Below, piece after piece: positions 47,567 through 56,094 of a stretch of DNA of 64,000 bases. The stretch's first letter is position 1. Every line of letters starts with the position of its first letter. The notes beneath the pieces are model-generated. The model did not search any database. It was not told where the DNA came from and saw nothing but the letters and a program-made list of their open reading frames with translations. Source of the stretch: Schleiferiaceae bacterium (GTDB taxonomy: Bacteria; Bacteroidota; Bacteroidia; Flavobacteriales; Schleiferiaceae); NCBI GenBank assembly GCA_018402665.1, contig JAGYIN010000002.1:1-64000 (forward strand), written 5' to 3'. A program made the position numbers and the translations under genes.

Positions 47567-48718
47567 ATGCAGTTGAATAAACTACTTGTTCCCTTTTGCT
47601 TAGCCATTGCCTTGACATCTTGTGAGTCGGCAGAACCGCCTGTGCTATCAGGCAGCGATGTCGTTGTAGTAGAAGGAAATACGGCGCACACCTACGAATA
47701 CAAGGTTAGTCTAAACGAGCCAGCCGCAAAGGAGGTGACTTTTAACTACAGTACGGTAGAGGTAAGTGCTTTGGCTGGAGAAGATTTCGAGCAGGTCAGT
47801 GGTACAGCGACCATTCCCAAAGGTGAAAGCCGTGCGACCATCTCCATTCCCGTGTTGGGTGATTTAGATTTTGAGCAGGACGAGACACTTTGGATCAGTT
47901 ATTCCAATGGAATGAACGTGAGTATTCCGAATCCTTTCAATGTCATTACCCTAGAGAATGACGACAGTTACAGCGGTCAGTCGGACAGTGGATATACGAC
48001 CCCATTATCTTATCCCGGTGTGGATTTGGTTTGGAACGATGAGTTTGATGGTACGTCACTGAACACAAACGATTGGAATTACGAGACTGGTGCAAGCGGA
48101 TGGGGTAATCAGGAAAGTCAGTACTACCGTTCAGGAACAAACAATGCAACCGTTGAGAATGGTGTGCTCATTATTGCCGCAAAAGACGAAAGTTTCGGCG
48201 GTGCACCCTTTACTTCAGCACGTATTACTACACAGGGCAAGCAGAGTTTCAAATACGGACGCATCGATATTCGAGCACGTCTTCCCTACGGTCAAGGTTT
48301 GTGGCCGGCACTTTGGATGCTAGGAGATAATATCAGTACGGTAGGTTGGCCTTCGTGTGGTGAAATAGATATTATGGAATTGATCGGGGGCGACGGTGCA
48401 AACGATAGAACGGTGCACGGAACGGCACACTGGAATGCCGGTGGCCAAGCCAGTCAAGGTGCGACCAAAAGCTTGCCAGAAGGTAAATACGCCGATGAAT
48501 TTCACGTCTTTAGCTTAATCTGGGATCAAGGTACCTTGAAGTGGTACGTGGACGACGTACTTTACAATACGTTAAACATTGGATCGCTTTCCGCGTTCCA
48601 TGAAAAATTCTTCTTCATTTTTAACATCGCCGTAGAAGGAGATTGGCCTGGGCCAGTGGGACCGAACACTGTGTTTCCACAATATATGGCGGTGGACTAT
48701 GTACGTGTATTTCAATAA
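47567..48718 (+). CDS. GH16 endo-beta-glucanase (laminarinase) lipoprotein with Calx-beta domain
   Basis: A 383-residue lipoprotein from the ATG at 47567 (lipobox ALTSC, Cys19). A Calx-beta-like domain covers about residues 25-130 (AKEVTFNYSTVEVSALAGED, then FEQDETLWISYSNG). The GH16 catalytic domain follows from LVWNDEFDGTSLNTNDWNYE. The active-site motif is GEIDIMELIG near residue 265, with the ExDxxE pattern holding the nucleophile and acid/base. Nearby are KYGRIDIRARLPYGQGLWPA and FHVFSLIWDQGTLKWYVDD. The pattern fits endo-1,3(4)-beta-glucanases such as laminarinases. It probably cuts glucan on the cell surface for SusCD uptake. Confidence 0.92.
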   Translation: MQLNKLLVPFCLAIALTSCESAEPPVLSGSDVVVVEGNTAHTYEYKVSLNEPAAKEVTFNYSTVEVSALAGEDFEQVSGTATIPKGESRATISIPVLGDLDFEQDETLWISYSNGMNVSIPNPFNVITLENDDSYSGQSDSGYTTPLSYPGVDLVWNDEFDGTSLNTNDWNYETGASGWGNQESQYYRSGTNNATVENGVLIIAAKDESFGGAPFTSARITTQGKQSFKYGRIDIRARLPYGQGLWPALWMLGDNISTVGWPSCGEIDIMELIGGDGANDRTVHGTAHWNAGGQASQGATKSLPEGKYADEFHVFSLIWDQGTLKWYVDDVLYNTLNIGSLSAFHEKFFFIFNIAVEGDWPGPVGPNTVFPQYMAVDYVRVFQ

Positions 48719-48743
48719 TTACTAACCATAAATAATGCTTAAC

Positions 48744-50081
48744 ATGAAAAAAATCTACGCTTTATTAATGCTGGCCCTTCCAATGTTGGGTTTTGCACAA
48801 AAGGATGTCACGTTTATCGTTGACATGCGCGACTATTCCGGGTCGTACACTACTGTACACTTGAATGGTGACTTTAACAGCTGGTGTGGTACCTGTAACC
48901 CAATGTCGGACCCTGAGGGTGATTCAATTTGGACGGTAACTCTTCCGTTAACTGCGGATTCTATCGAGTACAAATTCACACTTGATGGATGGACTGGTCA
49001 AGAAAGTTTGACTTCTGGTACTGCATGTACTAAAACTACAAGTGGTTTCACGAACCGTTTCGCTGCATTCACTGGAGATACTATCCTTCCAGGTGTTGCA
49101 TGGGAATCGTGTGGTGCTAAAGCTGGCCAAGTATACATGACGTTCCAGGTGAACATGGCATACAGAGCCGTTGATTCAACCGGTGTATTCTTAGCCGGTG
49201 GTACTGGTTTTGGCGTACCAGGAGATAACGAGATGTACCCTATCGGTGATAGCGTTTACTCTAAGACACTTGCTGCAGATACTGGTTTCTACAGCATGTT
49301 CACATTCTTGAGTGCTAATGACCCTTCGTGGGGCGCAAAAGAGAACATCGTAGGTAAGCCATGTGCCGCGGGTACATATAGTGACCGTGATATGGTAGGT
49401 TACTCTGCAACTATGGGCTTGATGGGGGATTTCCACTACCGCACATGTTTTGCTGAATGTACAACAGATGGTACTTGTCCTGTTCCTGCAACGCCGGTGA
49501 ACGTTACGTTCCAGTCTGACCGTACGAACAGCCCTGCGTTTACAACTGCGTACATCTCAGGTACAATGAACGGATGGAGTGGTGATGCAAACGAAATGAC
49601 TGATGCTGATGGCGACGGTGTATACGAAGTAACACTTTCTCTATTGCCAGGTTCTTACGAGTTCAAATTCACTGCGGATAACTGGGCTATTCAAGAGAAC
49701 TTCGACGCATCTACTGCCGATTCAGTATGTACATTGACTACTGGTGGATTCACTAACCGTCTAGTGACAGTTTCTCAGGCGGATACTACTCTTGACGTTC
49801 AATGCTGGGAAGAGTGTGGTCCATGTTCTGGTATCGGTATTGAAGAATCAGCAGCTGACTTCGTAGTGAAGCCAAATCCAGCTTCTGATGTATTGTTCAT
49901 CGAAAACACTACAGGTACAACTTCTAATGTAGCAATCTACAGCGTAACTGGTGCGAAAGTATTGGAGCAGCGCTTTGAGAATGAAGCACGTTTAGAGGTT
50001 GCATCTTTACCACGTGGTATGTACATCGTACGCGTTCAAAATGGTTTGAGCGAAAGCGTTGTACGCATTGCACTTAAATAA
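48744..50081 (+). CDS. Type-IX-secreted protein with three carbohydrate-binding-like modules
   Basis: A 445-residue exported protein (signal MKKIYALLMLALPMLGFAQ). Two related modules of about 100 residues lie at about 20-130 and 245-355. Each has the pattern TTVHLNGDFNSWCG / TAYISGTMNGWSG, a DxDGD turn, EYKFTLDGWTGQE / EFKFTADNWAIQE and a closing WExCG. Between them is a third related module (about 130-240). These look like AMPK/CBM48-type E-set sugar-binding folds. The end is a type IX sorting domain (VKPNPASDVLFIENTTG, ending VVRIALK). It is the last structural gene of the glucan operon before a terminator, and probably binds glucan outside the cell. Confidence 0.75.
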   Translation: MKKIYALLMLALPMLGFAQKDVTFIVDMRDYSGSYTTVHLNGDFNSWCGTCNPMSDPEGDSIWTVTLPLTADSIEYKFTLDGWTGQESLTSGTACTKTTSGFTNRFAAFTGDTILPGVAWESCGAKAGQVYMTFQVNMAYRAVDSTGVFLAGGTGFGVPGDNEMYPIGDSVYSKTLAADTGFYSMFTFLSANDPSWGAKENIVGKPCAAGTYSDRDMVGYSATMGLMGDFHYRTCFAECTTDGTCPVPATPVNVTFQSDRTNSPAFTTAYISGTMNGWSGDANEMTDADGDGVYEVTLSLLPGSYEFKFTADNWAIQENFDASTADSVCTLTTGGFTNRLVTVSQADTTLDVQCWEECGPCSGIGIEESAADFVVKPNPASDVLFIENTTGTTSNVAIYSVTGAKVLEQRFENEARLEVASLPRGMYIVRVQNGLSESVVRIALK

Positions 50082-50112
50082 TCACTTACCTTTTGGTTAG
50101 TAAGTAAGTGTT

Positions 50113-50144
50113 AAGGGGACCCGCGAGGGTCCCCTTTTCATTTT
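50113..50144 (+). terminator. Rho-independent terminator after the glucan operon
   Basis: Perfect 10-base stem AAGGGGACCC / GGGTCCCCTT, loop GCGA, then a T-rich stretch. It separates the structural genes from the regulator gene that starts 14 bases later. Confidence 0.88.
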
Positions 50145-50157
50145 GTAAATTTCCGCC

Positions 50158-52989
50158 ATGCAAAGAATCAAATGTCTTGTCGTTTTCTTGTGGCTTGCTG
50201 TTGGGTTAAAGGCCCAGGGAATTCGCCACATTGACGCCGTTCAAGGTTTAGGTCATCCGACCGTTTATGCGATAACGTCGGATGATCTTGGCTTTGTCTG
50301 GATGGGAACACGCGATGGGTTGTACCGGTATACTGATGGTAGGGCCCAATTGGTACCCTTCCTGGAGAAAACTACAGCGCGAAGAACAACGAATGTACAG
50401 AGTCTGTGCGTCGCACAAGATTCGATTCTCTGGATTGGCCTGCAGCAAGGAGGCATTGTTGCGTACAACATACACAGATTGCAGCCCATCGCGGATGCAG
50501 CGGTTCCGCAGTTGCCTTTAAGTACCACAGTCATGTCCATTTTCGAGGATTCCTACGGTACGCTATGGGCCGCAACGGCGGGTAAGGGTATTTATGCGCT
50601 TCACAAGGGCGCTTCCGGTTGGGAGCGATTGGGCTTTGATTCTGCTCCTGAAGATGTTTTGTTTTGTTTTGATTTCGCGCAACAAGGCGATACGCTTTGG
50701 CTCGGAACCTCGGGCTCCCGCCTTCTGTATTATGATTATTCGCTAAGGCGCATCTTATCCATTGCTTCAGGCGATGTGTATGACAGTTACCGCAAATCGG
50801 TTGTCGTGGCTGGAGGGAAGGTGATTATAGGAATAGAAGAACAAGGCATTGTCATCGTGGAAAACGGACAGATTGAACGTTTACCGGGATTACCAGTTGC
50901 CCCTTGGGTGATTAATCCACGCGATGTGGCCGTTCATGAAGGTGAAATATGGGTCAGTACAGACGGTGATGGTATGTGGGTTTGGAACGGAGTACATTGG
51001 AGGCAGTTTAGCAAAAACGTTGTGCAGCTTGGCATGACGACGGACCAATTGTACGCCTTCACCAAAATCAACAACGAATTTTGGGTGGGAACATTCAATG
51101 GTGGCGTCACTATTTTTCCGCTCGAGGAGGCGCAGTCTGCACCATTAGTTAAACCCAACAGATTTATTCCCTCCGGGATCCAGAGTGCGTTGAGCTTAGA
51201 AAATGTTGACGGCACGCTGTGGGCAGGTTTTGACGGTGATGGTGTAGTGCTGTACGAAAAGACTGAAGAAGGTTGGGTACCTGAAGAGGCGGACGGTACA
51301 GCAATGCCCAAGGTTACCCCGAGCATGCTACTCACATCAGATTCCACTTTGTGGCTGGGGTCATTTAATGAAGGAATATTTGTCTACGATAAAGACGGTG
51401 CATTGCTGCGCAGGTTTGTTGCATTTACACCCATAGCGAATGGGTTGGGTAACAATAACATTTGGTCTTTGGCTCAAGGTAAAGGAGATTCTATTTGGGT
51501 AGGTACGCTCGGAGGACTGTATGTATGGGATGGTACGGAGTTTACGCTACCTTGGCGTTCGCCCTGGGAAGTGGGTAGAAACATCATGGACTTGAAGGTT
51601 TATGACGATGCCGCTTGGGTCGCTACTGAATTTCAAGGGCTGTATCGTATTGAGTCGGATTTGTCCTATTCGAATTGGTCCCTAGACCATCCCATTCTCA
51701 GCATTGAACAACACAACGACAGGCTTTATGTAGGTACAGAAGGCGGTGGGCTTTATAGCGTGACTCCTTCGGGTTTCGATACGCTTATTGCGCCTTCTAC
51801 GTATGTTTCGGTATACGGTTTGACTTCCTATCGAGGCGTGTTATGGATTGCCTCGAGTAATGGATTGTTAAGACTTTCGGAAGAAGCACAGGCTTCGTCC
51901 ATCGTGGCAGAAGCGAGTATGTCGGAGCTGTCCATCAGCTTGTTTAATAGAAAGTCGTTGTTGCCTTGGGGTGATGACTTACTTATCGGTGGTGATCGTG
52001 GTGTGGTCTCGTATCGGATCGAACAAAATGAGGTCGAGGACCGGGGCCAATTGGCCATAACAAGTATTTACCAAGACAATGAGATCCGGCAGAATCCTGT
52101 GTACACAGGGATTAACAATGAGGAGAATGCATTGATTGTACCAGCAGGCGTCAATTCGATTGAATTCAATTACGAATGGATCGGAAAACAAGGCATGTTG
52201 GGAGGCACCGTATTTTACCAAGTGGACGGTATTTCTGACCAATGGCTCCAGCTAAACGCACGTTCTCGTTCCTTCTCCCTAAATAACTTGCGACCGGGCA
52301 ACTATAGATTAAAATTAGAGTTGCGGAATGATGCAGGTGACGTACTGAGCGCTCTTGAAGTGCCATTCCTTCAAAAGGCGCACCTTTGGGAGAAGCGTTG
52401 GTTTCGCATCGTTCTTATAGTATTGAGTTTCGTAATTGTGGGCGGTTCTATTGCGGTCTATCAAGAGCGTAAACTAAAAGAAACCAGGTTGCAACTGCTT
52501 GAAACGGAAAAAGCCTTACTCTCAGCTAAAGCGGGCGAAATGGAGGCTAAGGCCAAAGAAAAAACGGACGAATTGAACTTCCAATTGCTCAAGACCTCTT
52601 CTCGTGTGGAGCTATTGAAAGAGTTTAAAGACAAGCTGGATAGCGAAAGCAAAATGCCCAACCGATCCACGGAAACGAAATCTTTGTTGCGTGGCCTGAT
52701 CAGAGAATTGAACCGCGAGCTTCAGAGTGAGAACTATTGGGACCATTTTGAACGAAATTATAAGGACCTGCACGATGCATTTTCAGATACATTGATCGCT
52801 GTTCATCCGGGTTTAACTAAAGGGGAGGTTCGATTGAGTTATCTCATACGTCAAAAGATGAATAATAAAGAAATTGCCACGGTTCTTAATGTAAGTCCGG
52901 CTGCTGTCGAAAAGGCTAAATACCGACTCAAAAAGAAGATTACTTTAGAAAAAGAAGAGTCGTTAGACGCTTATATTCAGCAACTTTAG
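50158..52989 (+). CDS. Membrane-spanning one-component regulator (beta-propeller sensor, Y_Y_Y, LuxR-type HTH)
   Basis: A 943-residue sensor-regulator. A signal peptide (LWLAVGLKAQG) leads into a periplasmic two-component-regulator propeller with repeated motifs such as SDDLGFVWMGTRDGLYRY and DSIWVGTLGGLYVWDG. A Y_Y_Y domain follows near residues 660-730 (IEFNYEWIGKQGMLGGTVFY). One membrane helix lies at about 747-767 (IVLIVLSFVIVGGSIAVY), then a coiled coil. The end is a LuxR-type HTH (LTKGEVRLSYLIRQKMNNKE, then IATVLNVSPAAVEKAKYRLK). There is no kinase or receiver domain, so it should sense glucan fragments outside and bind DNA inside directly. It lies next to the susCD locus and probably controls it. 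Confidence 0.88.
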   Translation: MQRIKCLVVFLWLAVGLKAQGIRHIDAVQGLGHPTVYAITSDDLGFVWMGTRDGLYRYTDGRAQLVPFLEKTTARRTTNVQSLCVAQDSILWIGLQQGGIVAYNIHRLQPIADAAVPQLPLSTTVMSIFEDSYGTLWAATAGKGIYALHKGASGWERLGFDSAPEDVLFCFDFAQQGDTLWLGTSGSRLLYYDYSLRRILSIASGDVYDSYRKSVVVAGGKVIIGIEEQGIVIVENGQIERLPGLPVAPWVINPRDVAVHEGEIWVSTDGDGMWVWNGVHWRQFSKNVVQLGMTTDQLYAFTKINNEFWVGTFNGGVTIFPLEEAQSAPLVKPNRFIPSGIQSALSLENVDGTLWAGFDGDGVVLYEKTEEGWVPEEADGTAMPKVTPSMLLTSDSTLWLGSFNEGIFVYDKDGALLRRFVAFTPIANGLGNNNIWSLAQGKGDSIWVGTLGGLYVWDGTEFTLPWRSPWEVGRNIMDLKVYDDAAWVATEFQGLYRIESDLSYSNWSLDHPILSIEQHNDRLYVGTEGGGLYSVTPSGFDTLIAPSTYVSVYGLTSYRGVLWIASSNGLLRLSEEAQASSIVAEASMSELSISLFNRKSLLPWGDDLLIGGDRGVVSYRIEQNEVEDRGQLAITSIYQDNEIRQNPVYTGINNEENALIVPAGVNSIEFNYEWIGKQGMLGGTVFYQVDGISDQWLQLNARSRSFSLNNLRPGNYRLKLELRNDAGDVLSALEVPFLQKAHLWEKRWFRIVLIVLSFVIVGGSIAVYQERKLKETRLQLLETEKALLSAKAGEMEAKAKEKTDELNFQLLKTSSRVELLKEFKDKLDSESKMPNRSTETKSLLRGLIRELNRELQSENYWDHFERNYKDLHDAFSDTLIAVHPGLTKGEVRLSYLIRQKMNNKEIATVLNVSPAAVEKAKYRLKKKITLEKEESLDAYIQQL

Positions 52990-52994
52990 CAAGT

Positions 52995-53052
52995 TGTCCT
53001 AAGTTTGTCCAGCACGGGACACTTGCGGTGAAATAAAATTTTGTGACTTTAG
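52995..53052 (+). promoter_or_regulatory. Second TGTCC direct-repeat element with promoter-like boxes
   Basis: Two TGTCC copies 11 bases apart (52995 and 53006) are followed by TTGCG at 53023 and GACTTTAG at 53045. The order and spacing nearly match the susC upstream element (TTGCG 27 versus 28 bases from the first repeat). It starts six bases after the stop of the regulator gene and points toward a region without an ORF that ends in a terminator. Confidence 0.4.
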
Positions 53053-53055
53053 TTA

Positions 53056-53132
53056 ATGAGTTAACGAGGGAGTCACGATTAGTAGATTTCTATCATTTAA
53101 AACCAGCGTTGCACGAAACGCTGGTTTTTTTT
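53056..53132 (+). ncRNA. Candidate small RNA between the regulator gene and the M61 gene
   Basis: This stretch of about 75 bases has no ORF. It is preceded by a promoter-like element matching that of susC and ends in a strong hairpin with a T run. It overlaps a nested inverted repeat (GTGACT...AGTCAC at 53043-53076 enclosing GTTAA TGAG TTAAC). A small RNA co-regulated with the glucan locus is one reading. A simple 3' end of the regulator mRNA is the other. The start position is estimated from the promoter-like boxes. Confidence 0.3.
53099..53132. terminator. Bidirectional-type terminator between converging genes
   Basis: Stem AACCAGCGTT / AACGCTGGTT, loop GCACGA, followed by eight T on the plus strand and preceded by four A (T on the minus strand). 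It can end transcripts from the regulator side and, less strongly, the M61 gene. Confidence 0.85.
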
Positions 53133-53136
53133 GTGC

Positions 53137-55011
53137 CTAATTCTGAAACCAGAGGTTTCGTAATGCTAATTGCTCCGCCGTTGGGTTGCTGTGAAAGCGA
53201 ATAAAGTGCTTTCTAGCACCTGCTTTGTACTGTACCTCATAGGGAATAGTGAAGGAGGTATCTCCACGGGTAACTTCAAGATGTAAGGCGGTTCCTTCTG
53301 CCGGTCCTCCGTATACATTGTCCAATTCTTTGCTGTAACGGACCACGCGATCTCCTTCTTGCAGTTGATACGGATTCTCTTTGGTAACCTTCTTGATTTT
53401 GACGTAGTCTGTGGCGCGAACGTTGCGGGTTTTGTACCCGCTATCTCGTAATGGATCCATGACAACCGGACCCTCATACCGACGGTCGTAGCTAATCCCC
53501 ACTTTTTCAAAATAAGTTTCAATTGGCAACTCCTTACGTCCAGTAACGTAATCATCGAAGAACTGCTGGAGATCTGGATGCACTAATGCTACGAATTCAC
53601 CAATGATCGCATCATCCTTAAAACTATTTTCAGGACCGTAAGTATCGCGCAATGTAAGGATCACATCGTGTAAATCTTTTTGCCCTTGGGTTAATTCCAT
53701 AATACGGATATCCAGCAATGCGCCCATAAGTGCTCCACGTTGATACACCTGAGCATATTGTTTTTTATAAGGGTTCCTTAAAACGTTTTCGCTCATCTCA
53801 GTAAACGACATTTTCTTAGTTGGGTAGCGGTCGGCCGCACGGATTTTACCGCGAAGTAAGTTTCGTACGTAGGTTTCTTCATCAATGACCTCGCCTTTTA
53901 GTTGACTGATGCCTGCAAAGTATTCCGTGATGCCCTCGTAAAGCCATAAGTGCCGGCTCATTTTCGGATCGATATAGTCGAAGTTGCCAATCTCCTCACT
54001 GTGCAGTCCCAAAGGAGTGAGAATGTGGAAGAATTCGTGAATACATACGTCAGCCATACCATCCAGTACTGTTGTACCGCCAAAGTCAGGCAAATAGTAG
54101 ACGGAACTATTGCCGTGTTCTAGCGCTCCAAAACCTTTACCGGCAAGTGTTCGGATGGCTTTAATGATCGTTCCAATCTTAATTTCTTGGCCGGTAAACA
54201 GTCCTTCGAATTCTGTATAGTCTTTGATATAAAAAATGAAGACATAATTTTCTACGGGAAGATCGCCTTCCAAAAAGGCTTCAATGGCCTTCATACTAGT
54301 CGCTACCTGCGCATATATCTCCTGTGATAGTTCACGTCCATTTTCAGTAAAGACACCTATGGTTACTTTGGCGCCGCCGAGCTTGAATGAAGTGGTATCA
54401 GGCCGGCTGACCATTACCGGGCAGTCTAGGAATTCATGGTAATTACGTGCATAGAAATTCTGAGTATTCCCATAACTGTAGCTTTCCATAGCACTTAGGC
54501 CGAAGAGGCTGGGGCTTTTAATAATCTCGAGCGATACGGGGAGGTCTTCCTGTCCTTCGAAAAAGCCAAAGTAACCTGCTGCATTTAAAAGGAAGTTCGT
54601 GCGCTCTTGGTTATTCGTCCCCGCCGGTTCAAATACTTTATTCTTGCGAATCCTCGCATCGAACGTGTCGTCGGCCCAATATTCAAGGCGCTCAGGTCTT
54701 CCGTAGATGGTAAAAGTATTGCCCTTTCGTTTGACTTTTAGTGAAGCCCCATCGGTATCGAAAGCCTGAAAATCTTGAATAAATCGACCGTAGTCTAGCG
54801 TGGCATAGGTGCCCGGAATAGTTGCCGGGAAATGAAAGTTGTACGTGCGCTGTTTTGAGGTGGTCCACTGAAGCGATCTGGCATCAACGGAAACTTTAAC
54901 GCGATCTTCTATCACCTGCGTGAGGTCAATGGTGTAGGAATGCCTACCCGCACGTTGCCCAAAAGATGGCAATGTGAGGATGAGGATTAGGGAAAGGAGT
55001 TTGATTTTCAT
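53137..55011 (-). CDS. M61 family metallopeptidase
   Basis: A 624-residue exported peptidase of the glycyl aminopeptidase/M61 type. The signal peptide is MKIKLLSLILILTLPSFGQR. An N-terminal beta domain (about 20-180) contains SLQWTTSKQRTYNFHFPATI. The gluzincin catalytic domain has HEFFH in DVCIHEFFHILTPLGLHSEE near residue 328 and the downstream Glu in LWLYEGITEYFAG near 355. The C-terminal part (about 500-624) is shorter than a full PDZ domain. It is transcribed alone, between two terminators, and likely digests peptides in the envelope. Confidence 0.88.
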   Translation of the reverse strand: MKIKLLSLILILTLPSFGQRAGRHSYTIDLTQVIEDRVKVSVDARSLQWTTSKQRTYNFHFPATIPGTYATLDYGRFIQDFQAFDTDGASLKVKRKGNTFTIYGRPERLEYWADDTFDARIRKNKVFEPAGTNNQERTNFLLNAAGYFGFFEGQEDLPVSLEIIKSPSLFGLSAMESYSYGNTQNFYARNYHEFLDCPVMVSRPDTTSFKLGGAKVTIGVFTENGRELSQEIYAQVATSMKAIEAFLEGDLPVENYVFIFYIKDYTEFEGLFTGQEIKIGTIIKAIRTLAGKGFGALEHGNSSVYYLPDFGGTTVLDGMADVCIHEFFHILTPLGLHSEEIGNFDYIDPKMSRHLWLYEGITEYFAGISQLKGEVIDEETYVRNLLRGKIRAADRYPTKKMSFTEMSENVLRNPYKKQYAQVYQRGALMGALLDIRIMELTQGQKDLHDVILTLRDTYGPENSFKDDAIIGEFVALVHPDLQQFFDDYVTGRKELPIETYFEKVGISYDRRYEGPVVMDPLRDSGYKTRNVRATDYVKIKKVTKENPYQLQEGDRVVRYSKELDNVYGGPAEGTALHLEVTRGDTSFTIPYEVQYKAGARKHFIRFHSNPTAEQLALRNLWFQN

Positions 55012-55083
55012 CTTTTAATTATTCTATGCTACTTAGTAAGACAACGAAAACAGCTCGAGGGTTGCCTCGGCATGGAAAGATTT

Positions 55084-55120
55084 AAAAAAAAGAAAGCCCC
55101 ACGACGAAAGTCGTGGGGCT
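55084..55120 (-). terminator. Rho-independent terminator of the rhodopsin gene
   Basis: On the minus strand an 11-base stem AGCCCCACGAC / GTCGTGGGGCT with a four-base loop is followed by a T run (seen as A at 55084-55091). It lies 24 bases after the rhodopsin stop. Confidence 0.92.
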
Positions 55121-55143
55121 CACTAACACTCTGAAACGTATGA

Positions 55144-55887
55144 TTAAGCCGCCTCTGTCTTAGACTCGATAGCCAAAGAGTAGATTACAAGACCAAATCC
55201 AATTTTGTTGATTGCATCAGCAAGGTTGTAGCACAAGTTCAGTACTTCCTCGTTTGCTTCGATACCTAGGTCCATTCCGAAGAATCCACCTGCTGTACCT
55301 AAGATGTAACCGATAGGGTAGATACCCCAACCGATGATTACGAATTTAGCCAAAGCACTGTTTGCTTTTGCTACTGCACCACCAGCGTTGTTCGCCAATT
55401 TCGCAACGTCTCCTTTCCATACCATCCATACGATGTAGAAGTAAGCAGCACCAGAAATAGCACCCCATACCCAAGAAACAGCGTCATTTGCGTAGAATGC
55501 CTCACCGATGTAACCGGTAACTAACATTGCAACTGAAGCTAGGATCAGTTTGTACAAGATTGACTTTGTACCTCCAGCTTTCTTTGTGATCAAGTAGAAC
55601 TCAACACACATAAGTGGAACGGTTAACGTCCAGTCTACATAACGTAGAACAACTGGACTTCCATTACCGGCAGCGTAGAAATCACGCATGTAGTAGTAGT
55701 GCACTGCTGCAATACCAGTAATAAGCCCACTAACGAGCATTGAAGTTTTCCACTCGTCTGCAACTCTACTTCTTTCGAAGAAGAAGAATACTGAAGCGGC
55801 CAACATCGCCATGTAACCGGCGAAGAATGTGAACGATACGTAATCGTTCGGATCGAATCCCATAGATCCGTCTAAAAATAATGACAT
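55144..55887 (-). CDS. Proton-pumping proteorhodopsin, green type
   Basis: A 247-residue seven-helix microbial rhodopsin. Helix C reads RYVDWTLTVPLMCVEF, giving Asp85, Thr89 and Glu96, the DTE triad (97/101/108 in the reference protein) of outward proton pumps. The tuning position (reference 105) is Met93, predicting green absorption. His63, partner of the proton acceptor, is in AAVHYYYMRD. The retinal Lys228 is in NLADAINKIGFGL. Gly142 in WVWGAISG aligns with reference Phe152, the position that is Gly in carotenoid-antenna-binding xanthorhodopsins. It has its own terminator and is divergent from the retinal-forming fusion gene across 207 bases. It would supply light-driven proton motive force. 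Confidence 0.95.
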   Translation of the reverse strand: MSLFLDGSMGFDPNDYVSFTFFAGYMAMLAASVFFFFERSRVADEWKTSMLVSGLITGIAAVHYYYMRDFYAAGNGSPVVLRYVDWTLTVPLMCVEFYLITKKAGGTKSILYKLILASVAMLVTGYIGEAFYANDAVSWVWGAISGAAYFYIVWMVWKGDVAKLANNAGGAVAKANSALAKFVIIGWGIYPIGYILGTAGGFFGMDLGIEANEEVLNLCYNLADAINKIGFGLVIYSLAIESKTEAA

Positions 55888-56094
55888 GGTGTTAAAAATT
55901 AAAGGTTATAACTACCACTTAACTTACGAAGAATACTTTTGTTCACGACAGACTAAAAATAAGTTAAAACACTCATATTTATAGCCATATTTATCGATTT
56001 CAGCTATTTATACAGCTAATTAGCAGCATGTATAGAACAAAATAGTCATGCAATTGTTATGCTAAATATAAAGGGTCTAATCGACATTTAATCA

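Noticed and set aside
53137-55011. M61 gene as part of the glucan locus
   Set aside because: It is on the opposite strand, flanked by terminators and unrelated in function.
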